Shown one piece after another: positions 35,750 to 45,207 of a DNA stretch of 57,137 nucleotides. Numbering within the stretch: the first letter of the stretch is position 1; every line of letters begins with the position of its first letter. The notes under the pieces were generated by a model, which had not been told where the DNA came from, made no database searches, and saw only the letters and a list, made by a program, of their open reading frames with translations. Origin of the DNA: Salinivirgaceae bacterium (GTDB lineage: Bacteria > Bacteroidota > Bacteroidia > Bacteroidales > SZUA-534); contig JAEINW010000007.1 in the NCBI GenBank assembly GCA_016342715.1, positions 1-57,137 of the forward strand. The letters are read 5' to 3'. Both the position numbers and the translations under genes were made by a program.

Positions 35750-37126
35750 TTATATTTTTTCGAATTCAACAGTAAAATGTCTCATTATTGGAGCTTCCCA
35801 AACAATTTTATAACCTGAAGTTAACTTATCTCTCCTATCCAATACATTTTTTAAAGCCGCTGCAATCACATCCATATGATTATTTGTGTATGTTCTGCGA
35901 GGAATTGCCAAACGAAGCATTTCAAGTTCTGGATATCTGTTTTCACGGGTTTCAGGGTCACGGTCGGCCAATAAAGTACCAACTTCAACTCCTCTAATTC
36001 CTGCTTCTATATATAACTCAACACCCAAGGTTTGCGCAATATATTCCTCCTTTGGAATATTTGGCAACATTTTCTTAGCATCTACAAATACGGCATGTCC
36101 ACCAATAGGTTGTTGAACTGGAATTCCAAAATCAATTAATTTATGTCCCAAATAAGCCACTTGCTTAATTCTTGTCTCCAGATAATCAAATTCAGTACCT
36201 TCGTCTAATCCTTGAGCTAAAGCATTCATATCTCGCCCACTCATTCCACCATAGGTTATATATCCTTCAAACATAATATTATAGGTCGAAGCCTGACGGT
36301 ATGTTTCCTGATCTTTAAAACCTATAAATCCTCCCATGTTTACAATCGCATCTTTTTTACTACTCATGGTTGCATAATCGGCATATTCATACATTTCAAG
36401 AACAATTTCTTTTATGCTTTTATTTTCGTACCCAGCTTCACGAGTTTTAATAAAGTAGGCGTTTTCAGCAAAACGAGCTGAATCAAATAATAAAGGAACA
36501 TCATATTGTTTGGCTAATGCAGAAACTTCTTTTATGTTTTGCATTGAAACCGGTTGCCCTCCAGCCGTATTATTTGTTAATGTTAAAACAATGAATGAAA
36601 CTTTCTCTTTTGGATTATTTTTTAATACATTCTCGAGCTTTTCGCAATCAATGTTTCCTTTAAACTGATGTTGATTAGTAGTATCATAAGCTTCATCAAT
36701 AGTACAATCAATAGCTTTTGCTTTACGAAATTCAATGTGTCCTTTTGTGGTATCAAAATGAGAATTGCCTGGAACCACATCGCCACTTTTTACTAAAACC
36801 GAAAACAATACATTCTCTGCAGCACGGCCCTGATGCGTTGGTAAAAAATATTCGAATCCAAAAATATCTTTAATCGCCTTTTTTAAAATATAGTACGATC
36901 TTGCACCAGCATACGATTCATCGCCAACCATCATTGCCGACCATTGTTTATCACTCATTGCTCCGGTACCTGAATCGGTAAGCAAATCAATAAAAACCTG
37001 ATCGCTTTTCAGGTTAAATAAGTTATACTTAGCCTCTTTAATCCATTGTTCGCGTTCTTCTCTTATGCTTCTACGGATGGTTTCAACCATCTTAATTTTA
37101 TACGATTCTGCAAATGGAATTTCCAT
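35750..37126 (-). CDS. tnaA: Tryptophanase
   Basis: A PLP-dependent beta-eliminating lyase of 458 residues, converting L-tryptophan to indole, pyruvate and ammonia. Family motifs are VFIDLLTDSGTGAMSDKQWSAMMVGDESYAGA, FLPTHQGRAAENVLFS, LTLTNNTAGGQPVSM, PLLFDSARFAENAYFI, and the PLP-lysine segment TMSSKKDAIVNMGGF (K257/K258). Tyrosine phenol-lyase is a close relative. The opening (MEIPFAESYKIKMVETIRRS) and the VPGNSHFDTTKGHIEFRKA stretch match Bacteroides-type tryptophanases, so I favour TnaA. No Trp permease gene is adjacent. The leader is about 140 nt if the TACTTTTG-like -7 box at 37282-37289 is used. Confidence 0.92.
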   Translation of the reverse strand: MEIPFAESYKIKMVETIRRSIREEREQWIKEAKYNLFNLKSDQVFIDLLTDSGTGAMSDKQWSAMMVGDESYAGARSYYILKKAIKDIFGFEYFLPTHQGRAAENVLFSVLVKSGDVVPGNSHFDTTKGHIEFRKAKAIDCTIDEAYDTTNQHQFKGNIDCEKLENVLKNNPKEKVSFIVLTLTNNTAGGQPVSMQNIKEVSALAKQYDVPLLFDSARFAENAYFIKTREAGYENKSIKEIVLEMYEYADYATMSSKKDAIVNMGGFIGFKDQETYRQASTYNIMFEGYITYGGMSGRDMNALAQGLDEGTEFDYLETRIKQVAYLGHKLIDFGIPVQQPIGGHAVFVDAKKMLPNIPKEEYIAQTLGVELYIEAGIRGVEVGTLLADRDPETRENRYPELEMLRLAIPRRTYTNNHMDVIAAALKNVLDRRDKLTSGYKIVWEAPIMRHFTVEFEKI

Positions 37127-37431
37127 AATTGTAATTTTTATTAGTTTAATAATTGAAAAAATAAATTGAATTGTTAGTTGTATTTAACTAATAATGATAT
37201 GGATCTCGATTTTTAAGATTCAAGTATACAATTAATGGTAGGATGTTTAAATATAAATTGATCATATCCCCAACTTTGAAACAAAAGTAATTTATTTGAT
37301 TTGATATTTTGGAGTTATGTGAATTTTATTCAAAATATTTTAAAAATACCAAGAAATCCAAGCAACTAATCATAGTGTAACTTCATCACTAATATATATT
37401 TAACCATTGTACGAACCGAAAATTTATAATT
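37127..37431. other. 305-nt divergent intergenic region with tnaA leader
   Basis: Between tnaA (minus) and a lipoprotein gene (plus). On the minus strand, TACTTTTG at 37289-37282 fits the -7 box but has no good TTTG at the -33 place. Downstream of it lies a 25-codon open frame (37265-37188, minus) beginning MINLYLNIL behind a GGGGAT. It contains no tryptophan, so a TnaC-like role is only a guess. Nothing else is visible. Confidence 0.4.
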
Positions 37432-38355
37432 ATGAAAACCAAAAAACTATTTTACTTGGCATTGAGCTTATTCTTTTTATTTATAATTGCTTGCGAAGAT
37501 GACAACAAAACTATTGAAAACACTAATGATGAAAATAAAATTAAAGTTGAATTAACTTCGGTTTCAGAATGTAAAGAAGACAATCTGAAAGATGCTTTTT
37601 CTTCAACAGAAACTTGCATTAAATACACATATAATGTAGATGCAAAAGAGCTTTCACTTAAACATGTTAATGCAGTATTCAATTGCTGTCCCGATTCAAT
37701 TCTAATATCCTTTTCTTTTACAGGTGATACTCTTATAATTTCTGAATCAGAAAGTAGTGCACTCTGTAACTGCAATTGTCAGTACGATCTAGATATGAAA
37801 ATATCAAATCTCGATCCAAAAGTATTATACATAAAAGTAGTTGAGCCATACATTGGAGATAACATTCCAATTGAGGGTGAAATTGATCTTATTAATAAGC
37901 CAACAGATTCTTTATGCTTTCCGAGAGACAATTATGAAAATCAAATTATAGTTGAATTAACTTCGGTTACAGAATGTAAAGAAAACAATCTGAAAGATGC
38001 TTTTTCTTCAACAGAAGCTTGCATTAATTACACATATAATGTAGCTACAAAAGAGCTTTCCCTTAGCCATGTTAATGCAGCATTTAATTGTTGTCCCGAT
38101 TCAATTATGGTTTCATTAAATTTTTCAGGTGATACAATCAAAGTAACAGAAGCGGAGAACTTTGGAGAATGTGATTGTAGTTGTTTATATGATATAAGCA
38201 TTAATTTGTCAAATGTTGAACAAAAAAGCTGGTTTATTACTTTTGATGAACAATACATTGGTAACAACACCACTCTTGACGGAACAATGGATCTTATTCA
38301 CAGCACAGATAGTATATTTTGTGTTCTTAGAGAGGGATATCCTTGGGGAATGTAA
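37432..38355 (+). CDS. Lipoprotein with two tandem Cys-rich repeats
   Basis: A 307-residue exported lipoprotein with signal and lipobox (LALSLFFLFIIAC, lipidated cysteine near residue 21). The mature part is two copies of a domain of about 135 residues. Each opens with VELTSVxECKExNLKDAFSS and carries the same cysteine positions: ECK, TCI or ACI, FNCCPDS, and CNCNC or CDCSC. The paired vicinal CC and CxCxC suggest several disulfides. I do not recognise the domain. The copies also match at DNA level with a 405-bp offset, so the duplication is recent. A terminator follows, and the gene is monocistronic. Confidence 0.8.
   Translation: MKTKKLFYLALSLFFLFIIACEDDNKTIENTNDENKIKVELTSVSECKEDNLKDAFSSTETCIKYTYNVDAKELSLKHVNAVFNCCPDSILISFSFTGDTLIISESESSALCNCNCQYDLDMKISNLDPKVLYIKVVEPYIGDNIPIEGEIDLINKPTDSLCFPRDNYENQIIVELTSVTECKENNLKDAFSSTEACINYTYNVATKELSLSHVNAAFNCCPDSIMVSLNFSGDTIKVTEAENFGECDCSCLYDISINLSNVEQKSWFITFDEQYIGNNTTLDGTMDLIHSTDSIFCVLREGYPWGM
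37541..38350 (+). repeat. 405-bp in-frame tandem duplication
   Basis: GTTGAATTAACTTCGGTT begins at 37546 and again at 37951, an offset of exactly 405 nt (135 codons). The first 150 nt of each unit are nearly identical; similarity falls towards the unit ends but the cysteine codons are kept. Confidence 0.9.
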
Positions 38356-38420
38356 TTTTTAGTTATAGTTATCGGTAATTAATATGCATTCACCTCCTTA
38401 AAACAAAAAAATAAATCAAG

Positions 38421-38451
38421 ATGGCTTCAATTTAATTGAGGCCATTTTTTT
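38421..38451 (+). terminator. Terminator of the duplicated lipoprotein gene
   Basis: An 11-nt stem (ATGGCTTCAAT facing ATTGAGGCCAT, one G-U pair) with a TTA loop, followed by seven T residues. Confidence 0.88.
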
Positions 38452-38497
38452 AACCTAAGCTTTTTGTTTTTGTTACTTTTACCGCAAACAAAAATTA

Positions 38498-39688
38498 ATG
38501 AATAAAAATAAAACTCTTTTAAAAATCACTTTGCTTTTTTCAAGTATGATGACTATGATGGCGGGAGCTGTTGTGGCACCATCATTACCTCAAATTAATA
38601 ATATATTTAGCCAAACTCCTCATGCCGATATTTTAACCAGACTTATTATTACACTACCTGCTTTATTTATAGCATTTTTTTCACCCGTCTTTGGAAAGCT
38701 TAGCGATACCTATGGAAGAAAAACTATTTTACTTATCTCACTGGTTTTATATAGTTTTAGTGGCACTTCAGGGTATTTTCTTGATAATCTATATTTCATA
38801 TTAATCGGAAGAGCGTTTCTTGGAATCTCTGTGGCAGGAATAATGACCATGGTAATAGCACTTATTGGCGACTATTTTAAAGGCGCCGAACGCAGTAAGT
38901 TCCTAGGATTACAAGGCGCATTTATGGGTATGGGCGGTGTGATATTTATTGCTTTAGCCGGCTGGTTGGCCGATATTGGATGGCATGTACCATTTTTAAT
39001 TTACCTTTTTGGCTTTATTGTTTTTCCAATGGCTCTTATCTATTTATTTGAACCCAAACAATTTAATTCTGCGAATAATCCTCCAAATAAAATCACTCCC
39101 ATTAATTATTCAAAAAAACTTGTTGCACTTATTTACTCTCTTATTTTTTGGGGAATTGTTGTTTTTTATATGATTCCTGTACAAATACCCTATTTATTAA
39201 AAAGCATGGGGGATATTACTAATTCACAAATAGGTTTGGCCATTTCTGTACAAAGTTTAGCTGGCGCAATTGTAGCCATGAATTATAAAAGAATAAAAAA
39301 TATTTTTTCGTTTTGCTCGCTATATCAGTTAACATTTGGAATTCTTGCTTTCGGATATATATTCATTAGTTTTTGTAATACTTACAATCAATACCTTGTG
39401 GGTTTGCTTATAAGTGGACTTGGTGTTGGCTTACTAATGCCCACCGGTAACATGTGGATTATTGAAGTAGCTCCAGAAAGTATTCGTGGACAATTGGTTG
39501 GAAAAGCAAGTACAGCGACTTTTATTGCGATGTTTCTCTCTCCTATTATAATTCAACCTTTCATTCATTTCTTTTCAATTTCAGTTGCCTTTGGAGTAAT
39601 GGGTGTTATGCTTATTTTTGTTGTAATTATACTATATTATTTAAAATTAAATGCCAAATTTCTAATAAATCAAAAAGCTTGTAAATGA
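38498..39688 (+). CDS. MFS transporter, probable drug efflux
   Basis: A 396-residue inner-membrane carrier with about 12 predicted transmembrane helices. The MFS A-motif between helices 2 and 3 is clear: GKLSDTYGRKTIL. Other features are GRAFLGISVAGIMTMVIALIGDYFKGAERSKFLGLQGA in helices 4-5 and, in the C-terminal half, LLISGLGVGLLMPTGNMWIIEVAPESIRGQLVGKA. The length and the PSLPQI opening after the first helix resemble the Bcr/CflA and multidrug branches. The substrate is unknown. Its stop codon overlaps the start of the pentapeptide-repeat gene (ATGA), so the two are translationally coupled. Confidence 0.9.
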   Translation: MNKNKTLLKITLLFSSMMTMMAGAVVAPSLPQINNIFSQTPHADILTRLIITLPALFIAFFSPVFGKLSDTYGRKTILLISLVLYSFSGTSGYFLDNLYFILIGRAFLGISVAGIMTMVIALIGDYFKGAERSKFLGLQGAFMGMGGVIFIALAGWLADIGWHVPFLIYLFGFIVFPMALIYLFEPKQFNSANNPPNKITPINYSKKLVALIYSLIFWGIVVFYMIPVQIPYLLKSMGDITNSQIGLAISVQSLAGAIVAMNYKRIKNIFSFCSLYQLTFGILAFGYIFISFCNTYNQYLVGLLISGLGVGLLMPTGNMWIIEVAPESIRGQLVGKASTATFIAMFLSPIIIQPFIHFFSISVAFGVMGVMLIFVVIILYYLKLNAKFLINQKACK

Positions 39689-40248
39689 TTCACATAGATA
39701 CTATTGTTTCAAATAAAAATTTCACTGAATTAGCTATCGATGATTCTGAATTTGAGAACTATCATTTTAAATCATGTAACTTTAGTGATGTTAATTTAAG
39801 TAACATCAACTTTATTGAATGTGTATTTGAAAATTGCAATTTATCCTTATCAAAGTTTGATAATACTGGACTTAAAACTGTTGAATTTAAAAATTGCAAA
39901 TTAACTGGAGTTGATTGCTCTAATTGCAATGACTTTTTATTTCAAGTATATTTTGAAAACTGCATACTTGATATGGTAAATTTCACCAAACGAAAATTAA
40001 TCAAAACTTCATTCATTAATTGTAGTTTAAAGGAAGCTTTTTTTTCAGAAACTAATCTTCAAGAAAGCGTATTTAAAAATTGCAATCTTGATAGTGCTAT
40101 TTTTGACAATTGCAATCTTAAAAAAGCCGATTTTTCCACCTCAGCAAATTACATTATAAATCCCCTTGAGAATCGAATAAAAGGTGCTTATTTTTCAATG
40201 GACGGACTTATAGGTCTAGTTACTTGTTTTGGTGTAAAAATAGTGTGA
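39685..40248 (+). CDS. Pentapeptide-repeat protein, Qnr-like in layout
   Basis: A 187-residue right-handed quadrilateral beta-helix protein. Repeats of the A(D/N)LXX type run from about residue 20 to 150: FENYHFKSCNFSDVNLSNINFIECVFENCNLSLSKF, VEFKNCKLTGVDCSNCN, SVFKNCNLDSAIFDNCNLKKADF. After a break (ANYIINPLENRIKGAYFSMDGLIGLVTCFGVKIV) it closes as in the Qnr/MfpA-like group, which mimic DNA and protect DNA gyrase. Here the length is shorter than Qnr (218) and gyrase protection is not shown. Overlap of 4 nt with the MFS gene suggests joint expression. The gene abuts a repeat island. Confidence 0.85.
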   Translation: MIHIDTIVSNKNFTELAIDDSEFENYHFKSCNFSDVNLSNINFIECVFENCNLSLSKFDNTGLKTVEFKNCKLTGVDCSNCNDFLFQVYFENCILDMVNFTKRKLIKTSFINCSLKEAFFSETNLQESVFKNCNLDSAIFDNCNLKKADFSTSANYIINPLENRIKGAYFSMDGLIGLVTCFGVKIV

Positions 40249-40333
40249 TTAAACAAACTTGTCTCTATCAGGTCAAATTGAAAAATTAGTAAAAACTAAT
40301 GGTTACGAAATCCAATAAAGATTACTTTTTAGG

Positions 40334-40547
40334 GATCACATTAAAAAGTTGGGGTATAAATAAAATCACCTTGATGTTTAATATTAAAGATGGCGATGCA
40401 TGCAGATAATCTCATAAAAATCAATTTTATACTTGCATCGCTTGTTGTTAACAATAAACAACTTAGGGTCTTGTCCTAAGCTATATTATTTATGGCTTTC
40501 AGCCATATACAGACAAATAATCATTTGAACTAAATCTACTTTACTTT
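40334..40547 (-). repeat. Composite dispersed repeat P1+P2, uninterrupted copy
   Basis: The inverted counterpart of 26353-26870. Read on the minus strand it runs P1 (from about 40547 to 40428, with GCTGAAAGCCATAAATAAT and a CTTAGG/CCTAAG hairpin) directly into P2 (40427 to 40334, with ATTATCTGCATGCATCGC). Because the halves are contiguous here, this copy shows the original form of the repeat. Homology at the P1 end overlaps the end of the coding remnant beside it. Confidence 0.8.
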
Positions 40548-40666
40548 CCCCAATTCTTGAACTTATCCAATTGATTCTTCATTTTCTGTAACCCGTCAAC
40601 ATCGTCCCGAGACTCGGGATCGGCATTACTAAATCGAAACAGGTTTTGTGGATCGCACTCTTTGTT
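40541..40666 (-). pseudogene. Coding-like C-terminal remnant of an unidentified protein
   Basis: On the minus strand, 41 codons are open before a TAA and read like a real protein tail. They start NKECDPQNLFRFSNADPE and end QKMKNQLDKFKNWGK. A stop codon and a palindromic repeat lie directly upstream, so the rest of the gene is gone. A perfect palindrome, TCCCGAGACTCGGGA (40605-40619), lies inside. I do not recognise the family. Chance reading is possible; charged, amphipathic ending favours a genuine remnant. Confidence 0.35.
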
Positions 40667-40673
40667 CTATCGT

Positions 40674-40815
40674 CCCTCTCTCCGCTTTGCGGTTTCTCTC
40701 CCAGGAGAGAACTTGCACCTATTAATCAATAAGCAAATAAGTTAATACATTACTAGCAAAAGCTTATTCAGCAAAAGTGCTCTCTTGGGAGAGCTGTCCG
40801 AAGGACTGAGAGGGA
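40674..40815. repeat. BIME-like element with TCCCTCTC inverted ends
   Basis: About 142 bp bounded by two related palindromic units facing inward. The left unit at 40674-40710 starts TCCCTCTCTCCGC and includes TCTCTCCCAGGAGAGA. The right unit at 40779-40815 is the inverse, ending GTCCGAAGGACTGAGAGGGA and including CTCTCTTGGGAGAG. The layout is the same as in the 26-kb element but the sequence differs, so there are at least two palindrome families. No transposase. Confidence 0.7.
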
Positions 40816-40824
40816 ATAATGAGT

Positions 40825-40897
40825 AATTCTAAACTATATCATTTATGACTGTTCTTTTCAAAATTTTAGCTTGCTCCACAACTTTTCAAATTGATCC
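40825..40897 (-). repeat. Dispersed repeat unit P3, copy 2
   Basis: The inverted match of 25905-25971, ending here (on the plus strand) with ACAACTTTTCAAATTGATCC. That ending also occurs in the same orientation at 26851-26870, at the end of repeat P2. Order and orientation relative to P1/P2 are the same in both islands. Confidence 0.85.
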
Positions 40898-41113
40898 CTT
40901 TTTAGAGAATATCTATTTCATAAAAAAATACAGCTAAAGAAAGCAAATAATGCGATACTTTAATCTCTTCACTTACATCTATATGAACTACCTCGCTGCA
41001 GACGAGGTATAGAAATAGTAGAACTTTTGTTTTCTCGCAGCAAGCTGCGGGGAACCGACTGCAAGGAGCTCAACGAAGTTAATATGAACCCACATTGTGG
41101 GATTAAAAATATA
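40898..41113. other. Palindrome-rich non-coding tail of the 40-kb island
   Basis: No gene. It contains several short perfect or near-perfect palindromes: TACCTCG-CTGCAG-ACGAGGTA (40988-41010), CGCAGCAAGCTGCG (41036-41049) and CCCACATTGTGGG (41089-41101). One of them may terminate the chemoreceptor gene that ends at 41114. The rest is probably eroded repeat DNA. Confidence 0.45.
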
Positions 41114-42244
41114 TTAAGCATTAAACTTAAAGAATGAAATAAGTTCAGTAAGTCTCGATGATCTTTCAACCAATACTCCAGCACTTGCCGAAAGTTCTTC
41201 AGCTGATGCTGCATTTTGCTGTGTAATATTGTTTAATCCTTGCACCGATTCATTAATCTGCATAGCTCCAGATTCTTGTTCCATACTGCTTGCAGTAATT
41301 TCACGAATTAATTCATTTGTTTTTTGCATTTCAGGCAAATTCTTATTAAGCAATTCTTTTGCTTTTGATGAAATACCTCTGCCTAATTCCGAAACTGCAA
41401 TAATTTCATTAGCTGCCTTGCTACTACGTTCAGCTAAACGACGAACCTCGGCTGCAACTACCGCAAATCCTTTCCCATGTTCTCCGGCTCGGGCTGCTTC
41501 AACGGCTGCATTTAGTGCCAATATATTTGTTTGAAAAGCAATATCATTAATAATTTTAATTTTTTCAGTTATTGCTTTCAACGAATCCAAGGCATTATTA
41601 GTCGATTCCGTTCCTTGTTCAAGACTAGTGGTGGTCGATCCTGCAATTTTCTCAGTTAATTTGGCATTTTCAGCATTTTGTTGAATCCCTGATACAATCT
41701 CTTCCATTGAAGAAGAAATCTCCTCTAATGATGCAGCTTGCTCCGAAGTTGATGATGAAAGCAAATCGGAACTTGAACTCAATTGGGTTCCTGCTTCATT
41801 AATCTCTAATGCTGAAACCGATATTTCACGCATCACTTCTTTTAACTTTTCCGAAAGTTCATCAATTCCGATGGTTACTCTTCCCAATTCATCTTTTCTG
41901 CTAGCCACCGATTTATCAACCTCAATATCTAAATTACCTTTTGCTAATTTTTCAAGATTGGCTAATAATGATTCTAAAGGAGTTCTTATCGTTTTTGCAG
42001 TATACCAAATCATTAATATAATTACACCAATTGCTAATGGCATAAAAATGTATGATTTAAAAATATCTGGATAAGCATGTTTCCCATTGGCAACAATGTC
42101 AATTATTATGAGTGAAATAAACCATAAAAAAGTTATTGAGTATAGAATAGAGCCCTTAAAGAAATATCTAATTGTGAGATAACCAATGGGCACACCAAAT
42201 AATAAGGGTCCTAAAATCATCTTTAATTCTTCCGACATAATCAT
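41114..42244 (-). CDS. Methyl-accepting chemotaxis-type receptor without a large sensor domain
   Basis: A 376-residue chemoreceptor-like membrane protein. Two or three helices fill residues 8-85 ([58 protein letters not shown]), with no room for a periplasmic ligand domain. HAMP follows (about 85-140, [22 protein letters not shown]). The signalling coiled coil holds the MCP hairpin tip [40 protein letters not shown]. No cheA, cheW or flagellar genes are nearby. In non-flagellated Bacteroidota such proteins may serve other systems. Two Met codons (42244 and 42238) are both usable. Confidence 0.9.
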   Translation of the reverse strand: MIMSEELKMILGPLLFGVPIGYLTIRYFFKGSILYSITFLWFISLIIIDIVANGKHAYPDIFKSYIFMPLAIGVIILMIWYTAKTIRTPLESLLANLEKLAKGNLDIEVDKSVASRKDELGRVTIGIDELSEKLKEVMREISVSALEINEAGTQLSSSSDLLSSSTSEQAASLEEISSSMEEIVSGIQQNAENAKLTEKIAGSTTTSLEQGTESTNNALDSLKAITEKIKIINDIAFQTNILALNAAVEAARAGEHGKGFAVVAAEVRRLAERSSKAANEIIAVSELGRGISSKAKELLNKNLPEMQKTNELIREITASSMEQESGAMQINESVQGLNNITQQNAASAEELSASAGVLVERSSRLTELISFFKFNA

Positions 42245-42334
42245 AGCTTTAATTTATCAGCTCTGCCAACTGGTATCAACTGATTGTTAAATTAGTAACT
42301 ATTTTTTAGTTCTTATAAAATTAACAATAAATAT

Positions 42335-43507
<1,173 letters not shown>

Positions 43508-43618
43508 TTAAAACAAAAAAGCACAATGAATATAGCAGCGGTAAAAAGCTTTAAGTCAATTAACAACGCAATCATTGTTTTTGGTATTTATTTACTTGAA
43601 AAAGTACTAAAGTTATAA

Positions 43619-43876
43619 CAAGAAAGTTCCCTCGAAATTATATATGAGAAAATTGGAAACATAAAAGTTCTTATATCATTATTAAGTATGAAATCGCTTG
43701 AAGCGCAATTGCCACAAAAAGATTTTATACGCTTACGCCGATCATTTATTGTGAATTTAAACAAAATAACAACCATTGAACGGCAACGAATTATTTTTGA
43801 TTCAGACACTTACATGCCAGTAAGCGAACAATACAAAGACAAGTTTCAACAATACATTGATAATAATTTTGCATAA
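43619..43876 (+). pseudogene. LytTR-domain response regulator remnant
   Basis: The C-terminal part of a LytTR DNA-binding domain. SMKSLEAQLPQKDFIRLRRSFIVNLNKITTIE and the closing MPVSEQYKDKFQQYI are typical of LytTR. Upstream, in the same frame from 43619, LEIIYEKIGNIKVLISLLSM looks like the first half of the domain with a few residues missing. A stop codon then closes the frame at 43616. The receiver domain is absent and no histidine kinase is nearby. An internal start (ATG at 43688) could still give a 62-residue fragment, but it would lack part of the fold. Confidence 0.75.
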
Positions 43877-43949
43877 GTAACTATTCAAATAATTATTGGT
43901 ATACCGTTTTTTTTTTTTGAATTGTAACTATGTAATTGTAATTTAGATC

Positions 43950-44582
43950 ATGCAATTTAAAGCCAAACTATTTTCACTTCTGGTAATAATTCCACTTACT
44001 ATTGCTCTGTTATGCTTTAATCATTGTAATACAGAAAAAAATAAAAATGAAAAAGCAAAAAACAGCTATCAGGAGGTTCGTAAAATAAATGTAAAAATAA
44101 ATTTTTCTCAAACATTTGAAATTAGACAAATTAAAAAAGGCTTAACACAATCTGATATATTTATAAAAGGCATTGGTTTTTCAAATAGAAGAAACGCAAT
44201 TGCTTTAAAAAATAAAAAGCCAATTAAAGAGATTTTTGTAAGCGATATAAATGCCGATGGCTATGAAGAACTATACATAATTATTGAATCGGGTAAGAAA
44301 CATCCAATATCTGAAATCATTGGAATTACCATTCAAGAAAACGATAGTTACAAATTAATTTACATTCCAGAATTTGATAAAAACACCAGCTTTGAATTCA
44401 ATTATTTGAAAAATTATAATGGGTACGACTCAATTTATATCGAAAATCAACAATTATTCAGAACTTTTCCATCATATAATTCCGTTAAAAAAGAATATGA
44501 TACCCATAATATGGTAAAATTGAATTATAAATTAATAAATATGAATAATTCTTTTTCTTTACAAGCAGTTGTAATTAACTAA
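43950..44582 (+). CDS. PliI-like lipoprotein (I-type lysozyme inhibitor family)
   Basis: An exported 210-residue lipoprotein; the hydrophobic signal LFSLLVIIPLTIALLCFNHC ends in a probable lipidated cysteine near residue 26. The mature part (about 85-210) follows the layout of the PliI family: IFVSDINADGYEELYIIIES, then IGITIQENDSYKLIYIPEFDKNTSF, YNGYDSIYIENQQLFRTFPSYNSV and a final beta strand LNYKLI. The family includes periplasmic inhibitors of invertebrate-type lysozyme. Many Bacteroidota members are only distant relatives, so inhibitor activity is not proved. It stands alone, between the LytTR remnant and an unknown gene. Confidence 0.65.
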   Translation: MQFKAKLFSLLVIIPLTIALLCFNHCNTEKNKNEKAKNSYQEVRKINVKINFSQTFEIRQIKKGLTQSDIFIKGIGFSNRRNAIALKNKKPIKEIFVSDINADGYEELYIIIESGKKHPISEIIGITIQENDSYKLIYIPEFDKNTSFEFNYLKNYNGYDSIYIENQQLFRTFPSYNSVKKEYDTHNMVKLNYKLINMNNSFSLQAVVIN

Positions 44583-44757
44583 ATACCAAACACTAACAAT
44601 GGTGTGTTTTATTGTTTTGAAAAAAAAATGCAAAAACTAATAGAAACAGGTATTTTTTCTTGGATATTAAGTTTTTATTGAATTATTTTAGACTTAAATT
44701 ATTAAATTTATAAGCAACATAATTTTAAAATTTATCATTAAATAATTTTAACTTTAA

Positions 44758-45198
44758 ATGAACCCTATCTTTAAAAAGCTGCATTTACCTGACTCAGGAC
44801 CAGCTTTGGTATTAAACGCCCCCGATGAGTTTCTTGCAATGCTTAGCGAAACAAAGTTTGAAATTCATGAAGAAATACTTGACTTCTATAATTATGTCCA
44901 AGTGTTTGTTCAGGATGAAGAAGAAGCAAATGATCTGGTTGCAGAAGGAATCAGCGCATTAGAACCTGGTGCCTATTTTTGGTTTTGCTTTCCAAAACTC
45001 AAATCAACTAATTACGAAACCAATTTGGACGAAAAATTAATCGTTGAAATTTTGGAATCGTTTGATATGGGAGGAGTTACTCAAGTTTCATTAAACGATG
45101 ACTGGTTAGCCATGAGAATAAAATTCAACGATGAAATTGGAGGTGACTTTGATGCAAATAGTAAAGGATCGAAACGAATGCACGATCTTTATGATTAA
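44758..45198 (+). CDS. Small conserved hypothetical protein (DUF3052-like)
   Basis: A 146-residue soluble protein. It starts MNPIFKKLHLPDSGPALVLNAPDEFLAML, a pattern seen in a family of small Bacteroidota/Actinobacteria proteins of unknown role (DUF3052-like), with YNYVQVFVQDEEEANDLV and LEPGAYFWFCFPKLKST. A second half, ESFDMGGVTQVSLNDDWLAMRIKF, looks like the paired strand. The assignment is from recalled pattern only. It precedes a lipoprotein gene by 9 nt and is likely co-transcribed with it. Confidence 0.7.
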   Translation: MNPIFKKLHLPDSGPALVLNAPDEFLAMLSETKFEIHEEILDFYNYVQVFVQDEEEANDLVAEGISALEPGAYFWFCFPKLKSTNYETNLDEKLIVEILESFDMGGVTQVSLNDDWLAMRIKFNDEIGGDFDANSKGSKRMHDLYD

Positions 45199-45207
45199 AA
45201 CTAATCG

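Noticed and set aside
40249..41113. Insertion sequence in the 40-kb island
   Set aside because: No transposase frame on either strand; only palindromic and dispersed repeats plus a short coding remnant.
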